Below, in pieces: positions 57,153-64,000 of a stretch of DNA of 64,000 bases; positions within the stretch are counted from its first letter, which is position 1, and the number at the start of each line of letters is the position of its first letter. The translations under genes were made by a program, and so were the position numbers. The stretch lies in assembly GCF_963576675.1 (NCBI RefSeq), contig NC_088917.1:78540610-78604609 (forward strand), written 5' to 3'. This DNA is from Euphorbia lathyris. Its lineage: Eukaryota; Streptophyta; Magnoliopsida; Malpighiales; Euphorbiaceae. The notes below the pieces were generated by a model. That model was not told the DNA's origin, searched no databases, and worked only from the letters and a program-made list of their open reading frames with translations.

Positions 57153-57789
57153 TATTATTATTTACATAATTTTTAAAATTGGATCGGATAAAAAAACAAA
57201 GGGTTAAGAATTAGAAGTTCAATCGTGGTTTAAAAAATCATTTCAAAATTAAATTTTTATTTACATTAAAACTTATTGCTTTTCATGGAAGCTTGTAGCT
57301 AAACTATTGCTTTCGGTTAAAGGTTAATTCAAAGGTGGAGTTTCTTCAGTTATTGTAAGATCATTATTTTTATTTTTATTCTTCTAACTCTTCATCATTT
57401 ATTTTCTCATTGTTATTCGAGAAAGCATATTTCTCCATTATTGGTTAAAGCTTTGAACAACTTAGCCATTTGTTATAGATTTAATCAATTGCAGTTACTG
57501 AGTGAATCCAAATCCGTAATTGTTTGGTTAAGCTCATATAAGTAACAATTAACAGGTAGATCCGGTATCCGTCTGTTAAGTGAGATAAATAATTTGGTTC
57601 CTGAATCAATATCGCTAAGAATTGGCTCGTCAAGATTAATTTCTTCTAATTCCTAAAGTTATCTACAGGTTGAATTCTATCCGCAAAGGAGAAATTATTT
57701 GATGATTAGTGAATGGCTATAGCATTGCTTCATAAGGAAGAAAGCTAAAATGAGCGGTTAATCCGGTGTATAATTAGGAGATTTACTTC
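57153..57789. other. Unrecognised intergenic sequence
   Basis: No coding signal or element ends that I can support. Confidence 0.4.
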
Positions 57790-58529
57790 TGATGCGGGGC
57801 ATCTTTCCCTAGGATCGGGTCCGTACGAAGGAAGTCGGAGGAAGAACCAAGCACGAGCAACTAGCGAGTAAAGAGGCCAAAACAGGGCCACATAATAGCT
57901 CAGCAGCTAAGGCACGCCCCGCGTAGATTTGGGCACGCCCCGCGTACTTGAGTGTCTGATCTGGAGAAGAGTTCAACAGCCAAAGTACGCCCCGTGTAGA
58001 TTTGGGCACGGCCCGCATACTTGAGTGTCTGATCCGGAGAAGAGTTCAACAGCCAAAGTACGCCCCGCGTATAATTAGGCACGCCCCGCGTGTCTTCAGC
58101 TTAAGGAACTTGCTCCTTACTCCAGCTTCCTCCTTATTTACAATCCTGCCACTCCTTATTTACACCTTTGCCACTCCCTTATTACAACCATGCCACTCCT
58201 TATTTACCATCCATGCCACCCCTTTATAATTAACCCATTTACCCCTTATCTTTATGTTTTACTTAGTTATGTAATTTGGCAATTAGGGTTTTTGAGATGA
58301 TATAAATACATCTCTTTCTATTGTAATCTTTAACTTTTATCAATACAAAATATATCTTCTTCTTCATTGAAGCTTGTTAAGGTTTGAAACCTTCAACAAT
58401 GGGGAATCATTGATTTCCTACGGATTTAGTCTGTAAAACCCAGGATTCACTCCTTCTAGTTTAGCTAGAGAAGAACATCTTTGTTAGTTTATGATTAAAA
58501 CTAACACGTCCGAAATTAATCCGTTCGCA
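57790..58529 (+). mobile_element. Solo or truncated LTR of the non-autonomous gypsy family
   Basis: Begins TGATGCGGGGCATCTTTCCC, carries six GC-rich words such as GGCACGCCCCGCGTA, and ends near TTAATCCGTTCGCA. It is the same LTR as at 36875 and 42920, but in plus orientation. No primer site follows, and the 5-bp flanks do not match, so it may be a recombined remnant. It abuts the gag-like frame at 58530. Confidence 0.8.
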
Positions 58530-58850
58530 GAAGGGTTGTTCGGCTTCAACAAATCCCTTAGAGAACCATCGGGAATGGTCGATCTTCCAGCCCCTAACAC
58601 TGCTGAAAACAAGAGAGTATGTTCTTTCTGTGGACTTCTTCTCCTTTTTCTTCTGTTTCTTGGATGGTGTGGCTTGGTCAGCTTGGGGTTTCTTTGTTGG
58701 AGTAATGACCTTAGATTGGTCATGTTGACCATCTCCTTGAGACTCAGTTGAAGTCTCTTCACGCTCTTGCTCAGTATGCGATGATGTATTTTCATCGGAG
58801 CGGTTGTCGTCGTAACCGGCACCGGAGAGATTTTGTGAATCGCTAGTCAT
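58530..58850 (-). CDS. Short gag-like or accessory reading frame, truncated by an LTR
   Basis: ATG at 58848-58850 starts MTSDSQNLSGAGYDDNRSDE. An acidic, serine-rich segment and a lysine-rich segment (KKQKKKEKKS) follow, then RTYSLVFSSVRGWKIDHSRW. It reads on into the LTR at 58529, so its natural end is missing. A TATA box lies about 100 bp upstream. It follows the copia polyprotein on the same strand. It may be the start of a gag inside or behind a 3' LTR, or part of another element. I do not recognise a domain. Confidence 0.4.
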
Positions 58851-59361
58851 GATTCCTTGAGAAATTTTGAGAGGTTTTGGAATTCTAGAGAGAGAGATTT
58901 GAATGCCAAGGATTTCAAATGTAAAGAGAGATAAGTGGGAATTCTTCCACTATTTATAGAAATGCCAAGGTGATCTGATAGGTCGAAATGGCGGTTTTAC
59001 CTCGAAATGATCAAACGACAGAGATCCTGGCATTTATGACACATTCGGCGCATGTGTTTTCTAATTATTGCTTACGTCATCCTAGGTGGCTATTTAATAC
59101 GCGTGCTAGCATTTAATGGTGCAAGTGGGCTTTACTCAGTTTCTTAGAATACTGAACGTTTGCGATACTGAGTGCACAGTTTTACGTAGAGGGATTTCAC
59201 TATGCTTAGTAACTCAGCGTAAGGTAATCACTCATTATGTATGTCTACTTAGCATAGGGTGATTTTCTATAATACACATTAAGCTCCTCATGTAGGAGTT
59301 ACTAATTTAATACAAATCACTCAGCATGGTAATCACTCAACATTCTATTAAGCACATAGTA
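58851..59361 (-). other. Probable LTR/leader sequence after the copia polyprotein
   Basis: Non-coding. Repeats GAGTGATTACC (minus strand) at about 59327 and 59232 and several CTGAGT words, then has a promoter-like TATA and a ~100-bp leader. Probably U3 and R of the copia 3' LTR, but no terminal TG or purine tract can be fixed. Confidence 0.4.
58950..58958 (-). promoter_or_regulatory. TATA box upstream of the frame at 58850
   Basis: TATAAATAG on the minus strand, 100 bp before the ATG, in the kind of context seen in LTR promoters. Confidence 0.55.
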
Positions 59362-62300
59362 TTATTGAAGAGGATTAGACATACCGATAGCTTCCCTTAG
59401 TATGTTAAATTGCTCACGAGCCAAAGGCTTCGTAAAGATATCTGCAAGCTGTTCATCTATTGGGACGTAGGTCAGCTTGATCTCACCTTTGAGTACATGA
59501 TCTCTGATGAAGTGATGCCTTATGCTGACATGCTTCATCCTGCTGTGTTGGATTGGATTTTTGGATAGGTCAATAGCGCTTTTGTTATCGCATTTGACTT
59601 CAATTGTTTCTGTTTTGACTCCGTAATCCTCAAGCTGTTGCTTAATCCATAGGACCTGGGCCACACAACTTCCAGCAGCAATGTACTCAGCTTCAGTTGT
59701 AGACAGGGAAACTGATGACTGCTTCTTGCTGAACCAAGATACTAGACAGCTTCCAAGGAAGTGACATCCTCCAGAAGTACTCTTACATTCTAGCTTATCC
59801 CGTCCATAGTCAGCATCAGTGTATCCAATGAGTGTGAAGTCATTTGTATTTGGATACCATAGACCTGCATTAACTGAGCTCTGCAAATATCTAAAAATTC
59901 TTTTCACAGCTATAAGGTGTGATTCTCTGGGGTCAGCTTGATATCTAGCGCAATAGCATACTGAGTACAGAATATCAGGTCTACTAGCAGTAAGATAAAG
60001 TAGAGAGGCAATCATACCTCGATATAACCTGCTATCTACTGACTTACCTTTCTCATCCGTGCACAGAACAGTGTCAGTACCCATTGGGGTTGATATGGGC
60101 TTACAATCTTCCATATCGAATTTCTTTAACATTTCTTTGGCATACTTAGACTGACTAATGAAGATGCCGTTCTTACCTTGCTTGATTTGAAGTCCAAGGA
60201 AGAAGTTGAGTTCGCCCATCATAGACATCTCGAACTCAGTTTGCATCTGTTTACTAAATTCTTTGCACATAGATTCGTCAGTAGCACCAAAGATTATATC
60301 ATCTACGTAAATTTGTGCCAGCGGGGTATTTTTACCCTTTTTCTTAATGAACAAGGTTGTGTCTGCTTTACCTCTGACATAGTTCCTGGTCAGCAGGAAA
60401 TTGGTCAACCTCTCATACCAAGCTCGTGGAGCTTGCTTCAGGCCGTATAGGGCCTTCTTGAGTTTATAGACGTGGGTTGGAAGTTTTGGATCTTCAAACC
60501 CAGGAGGCTGACTAACATATACCTCTTCGTTTATAAAGCCATTAAGAAATGCACTTTTAACATCCATTTGATATAATTTGAAGTTCATGAAACTAGCATA
60601 TGCACATAATATACGTATAGCCTCTAACCTAGCTACGGGTGCAAAGGTCTCACCATAGTCAATGCCCTCTTACTGACTATAGCCTTGGGCTACAAGTCGG
60701 GCTTTGTTCCTGACTACATTGCCTTGCTCATCTAGTTTATTTCTAAAGACCCACTTAGTTCCTATGGTCTTTTGATTCCTAGGTTTTGGTACTAAATCCC
60801 ATACCTCGTTTCTTTTGAACTGATCAAGCTCCTCTTGCATAACATTGATCCAATGTTCGTCGTGCTCAGCTTCTGAGAAGTTCTTTGGCTCATGTACTGA
60901 GACGAATGCAACATTGCTGAGATACTTTCTAAGCTGATCTCTCGTCATCAGCTTGTTTTCAGCAGCATCAAGAATGGACTTCTCTGAATGTCCTCTTGGA
61001 ATTTTTATTTCTTTGGGCAATGTTGAGTTGTCTGGAATAGGTGTTTCTACAATATCTGCAGGAGTAGATTGGTCAGCAAAGAAAATTTCGGTTTCGTGTT
61101 TACCTTTGGTCAGCCCTTGTACTGATGACTCAGCGGCTCCAATTTGGTCAGCGGAAGCTGAGCTTGGGTCATCTTCGGCGTACTGAGTTGCCTTTCCTGC
61201 AGGGTCAGTTTCATCGAACTCGATATAGACAGACTCTTCTACAACTTGAGTTCATTTATTATACACCCTATATGCTTTACTGTTAGTTGAGTACCCTAAA
61301 AAGATCGCTTCGTTAGCTTTAGCATCAAATTTAGCAAGGTTATCTTTTGTATTGAGTATAAAACATTTATACCCAAAGGCACGAAAGTAGCCAATGTTGG
61401 GCTTTCATCCTTTCCAAAGTTCATAAGGGGTTTTCTTAAGAATTGGCCTAACTAAATCCCTATTGAGTATATAGCATGCTGTGTGGACAGCTTCACCCCA
61501 GAAATACTTTGGAAGCCTATTTTCGCTCAGCATTGTTCTAGCAATTTCAACTATTGTTCTGTTCTTCCTTTCAACAACCCCATTTTGTTGAGGAGTCCTA
61601 GGAGCAGAAAAATTATGGTCAATGCCACTGACTTCACAGAATTCGTCAAACAGTTGGTTTTTGAATTCTCCACCATTATCACTTCTGATATGAGCTACTT
61701 TTAGGTCTTTGTCATTTTCAAGCTTTTTAATCAATGTTGTGAACATCTCAAATGTTTCATCCTTGCTACTCAACAAGATGATCCAAGTATACCGAGAGAA
61801 ATCGTCTACAATGACTAAGGAGAATTTCTTACCCAAGCTGAGTGGCTGGACAGGTCCGAAAAGATCCAAATGTAGTAATTCCAATGGTCGCTTGGTTGAG
61901 ACAATGTTTTTACTTTGAAAATACTTTTTCGTTTGTTTACCTTGCTGACAAGCATTACATAATTGAACTTTTTCAAATTTAAGTTTGGGCAATCCCTCAA
62001 CTAATTGCTTTCTTGCTAATTTGGCAAGGAGGTCCATGCTTACATGACCAAGTCTCCTATGCCATAGCCAGGAGTTATCCTCATTTGACACTAAGCATAT
62101 ATTTTTAGAAAACTGTTTTTCTAAACTCAACATGTATACATTGTCAACCCGAGGGGCAGTTAAAATCAAATCGTTTGTTTTTCCCTAGAGTATCCGACAC
62201 TGAGTGGCATCAAATACAACCTTTCTACCGCTGTCACACAGCTGAGCTACGCTCAGTAGGTTATATTTGAGACCTTTGACTAAGGAGACTAACTCAATAG

Positions 62301-63996
62301 TAGGGTTACCTCCGATAGTACATGATCCTACTATCTTACCCTTTTTATTGTCTCCAAAGCTTACGTTACCTCCTCGTTTAAGCTCAAGTGTGATGAACTG
62401 AGTTTCATCACCAGTCATATGCCTCGAGCATGCGCTGTCAATATACCAAAGCTTTGACTTCTCCACGCATCTCAGGCTCACCTGCATTTTAAATCATTCA
62501 TCTTTAGGTACCCAATTCTTTTTGGGTCCTCGTTGGTTAGCATAGACAGGTGCTATATCATGTTTTAATTTGTGACGGCATATATTCATGGTGTGGCCTT
62601 GTTTACCATAGAAGTCACAATGAGTTACCCTTTTAGGGTGACTTTATTTTTGGTCAGCACCATTGTGCTGAGCATGTCAGCATACCTTAGTGGTATGACC
62701 TTTCTTTCCGCAGAAGTCACATTGGACAATCCGCCGATTATACCAACACACATCTATTGTGTGTCCCCTTTTCCCACAACAGTCACATTGAGTGAACTGT
62801 CTATGCTGACCAGTACTTGAGTACTCAGCATGGGATTTATTTTTAGTTGAACCTTTTATTTGGTTCTGTAGGGTTGTGACATCCTTTCTCAGTTTCTTTG
62901 AATCTGATTGGACTTTCGAGACAAACTTGTGCATGATTTCCATGTTGCTATGCAAAGTTGAGTTGTCTTGGAGAAGATATCGAAGGTCACTGAGTTTAAC
63001 CTCTTCAATCTCGTCACACCGCCTACTGAGTGCCTTTATTTTCTTGTTACACTTTTTAGTCAGTGTATATAAATCACTCAGGGCGTTAACCATTTCATTT
63101 CTAAGCAAGTGTAAGGATGTTACCTCATTTGAGTATTTCTCCTGTTTAGATTCTTCAGAGAGGTCAGCTTGCTCAGATCGAGTGTGGTCAGCAGCGTTAT
63201 CGGCCATGAAGCATATATTTGATGTTTCGTTTGCATCAGCTTCAGATGAGGTTGACTCATCACTGTCACTCCATGTGGCCACCGTTGCCTTTTTGCTTTC
63301 CTTCTTTTCTTTCTTTAGATTAGGGAAACTTGACTTAATGTGCCCAGTTTGATGGCACTCGAAGCATGTGACAGGCTTGGAGCTGTCCTTCTTATATCTG
63401 CTATCACTGGACTCAGCTTTGTACCTATCGCCTCTTTTATATGGCCTCTTGTTGTTCCTGTCATTCTTTCTGAACAGCTTCTTCATTTTTCTTGTAAACA
63501 TGGCCATTTCCTCATCATCTGATGAGTCAGCTTCGGTTGAGTCAGCTTTCATGACAAGTGATTTTTGTTTCTTGTCCTCTGACTTTTCTTTTGCTTCAAA
63601 ATTTTTCATAGAAATCTCATGAGTCAGCAGAGATCCGATTAGCTCATCGTATTTGTATGTGGTCAGGTCCTGAGCTTCCTCCACTGCTGTTTTCTTAGCT
63701 TGCCAGCTTTTGGGCAGACTTCTCAAGATTTTCTTCACCAGCTCTTCTTCAGTGAAGTTCTTGCCGAGTCTCTTTAGCTCATTTATAATGTTGGTGAATC
63801 TAGCGTTCATTTCAGAGATGTCTTCATTGTTGTTCATCTCGAACAGCTCATATAATCTCATATGTTGGTTCACCTTTGATTCCTTGACCTTGCTTGTACC
63901 TTCATAGGTTACTTCGAGATTTTTCCATATTTCTTGTGCTGACTCACAACCTGAAATTTTGTTGTACTCTGCAGCATCTAAAGCACAGTGAAGCAT
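59362..63996 (-). pseudogene. Ty1/copia (Sirevirus-like) gag-pol polyprotein, N-terminus beyond the window
   Basis: One reading frame runs from the right edge to 59362. Gag has RLGKNFTEEELVKKILRSLP, then degenerate zinc knuckles (CFECHQTGHIKSSF, CDCCGKRGHTIDVC, CDFCGKKGHTTKVC, CDFYGKQGHTMNIC) and a coiled coil near 63.0 kb. Protease is WYIDSACSRHMTG. GAG-pre-integrase and integrase follow: WLWHRRLGHVS ... CNACQQGK, DDFSRYTW, SDNGGEF and PQQNGVVERKNRT. Reverse transcriptase has [11 protein letters not shown] and [10 protein letters not shown]; RNase H has [11 protein letters not shown] and [11 protein letters not shown]. There are no frameshifts, but at least seven in-frame stops: TGA 62677-62679, TAA 62644-62646, TGA 62494-62496, TAG 62185-62187, TGA 61405-61407, TGA 61252-61254 and TAA 60670-60672. 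It is inactive. The Sirevirus assignment rests on the multi-knuckle, coiled-coil gag. Confidence 0.9.
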
Positions 63997-64000
63997 ATTG

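Noticed and set aside
57785..58534. Clean solo LTR with TSD at 57790-58529
   Set aside because: The flanks ACTTC and GAAGG do not match directly, so I report a solo or truncated LTR without claiming a target duplication.

Overview
The window is a piece of a flowering-plant (dicot-type) nuclear chromosome. It is strongly AT-rich, has GT..AG introns, a plant sesquiterpene-synthase-type gene with the canonical seven-exon layout, plant L1 LINEs with an RNase H tail, Ty1/copia and Ty3/gypsy LTR elements, CACTA, Mutator, hAT and Harbinger DNA transposons and a Helitron end. I cannot name the species.

The only clearly intact host gene is a terpene synthase on the plus strand (28490-36412). Its seven exons join in correct phase to give 548 residues, with RDR and DDTYD motifs, no visible transit peptide and an odd metal-binding NSE/DTE motif. 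Its introns hold several small transposons. A Mutator-like element ends about 310 bp upstream of its ATG and a gypsy element begins about 460 bp after its stop.

Almost everything else is mobile DNA, and many elements can be bounded to the base by target-site duplications (TSDs). 1-4840: a broken gene of the family found with Ulp1/Mutator elements, then a large inverted repeat carrying tRNA-like A and B boxes. 5.8-10.0 kb: a small MITE, direct repeats, an LTR relic and a truncated LINE. 10.1-17.9 kb: an ~850-bp tandem duplication, one copy of which is split by a CACTA element (10769-16840) that carries a 2.8-kb ACGTT satellite. 19.1-24.6 kb: an old LINE split by a second CACTA element (20205-24598) that holds a captured ubiquitin-conjugating-enzyme gene fragment. 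24665-28181: a Mutator-like element with 9-bp TSD carrying a DUF1985-type gene and a small proline-rich/coiled-coil gene. 36875-43787: a minus-strand non-autonomous gypsy element with perfect TSD, no reverse transcriptase, and in its place a module repeated exactly every 165 bp; a solo LTR (39667-41195) splits its protease. 43982-44831: a hAT element. 46190-48658: a young truncated LINE. 49247-54882: a gypsy element with a complete but mutated polyprotein, the probable partner of the non-autonomous one. 57123-57152: a Helitron 3' end. 57790-58529: an LTR of the non-autonomous family. 58530-63996: a minus-strand copia (Sirevirus-like) element that runs off the right edge.

The elements are linked by descent. 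The two gypsy elements share the 3' part of the LTR, the primer-binding site, the first gag residues and the protease, but differ in the 5' part of the LTR (U3) and in what follows the protease. All coding claims come from reading translations by eye; no database search was possible.
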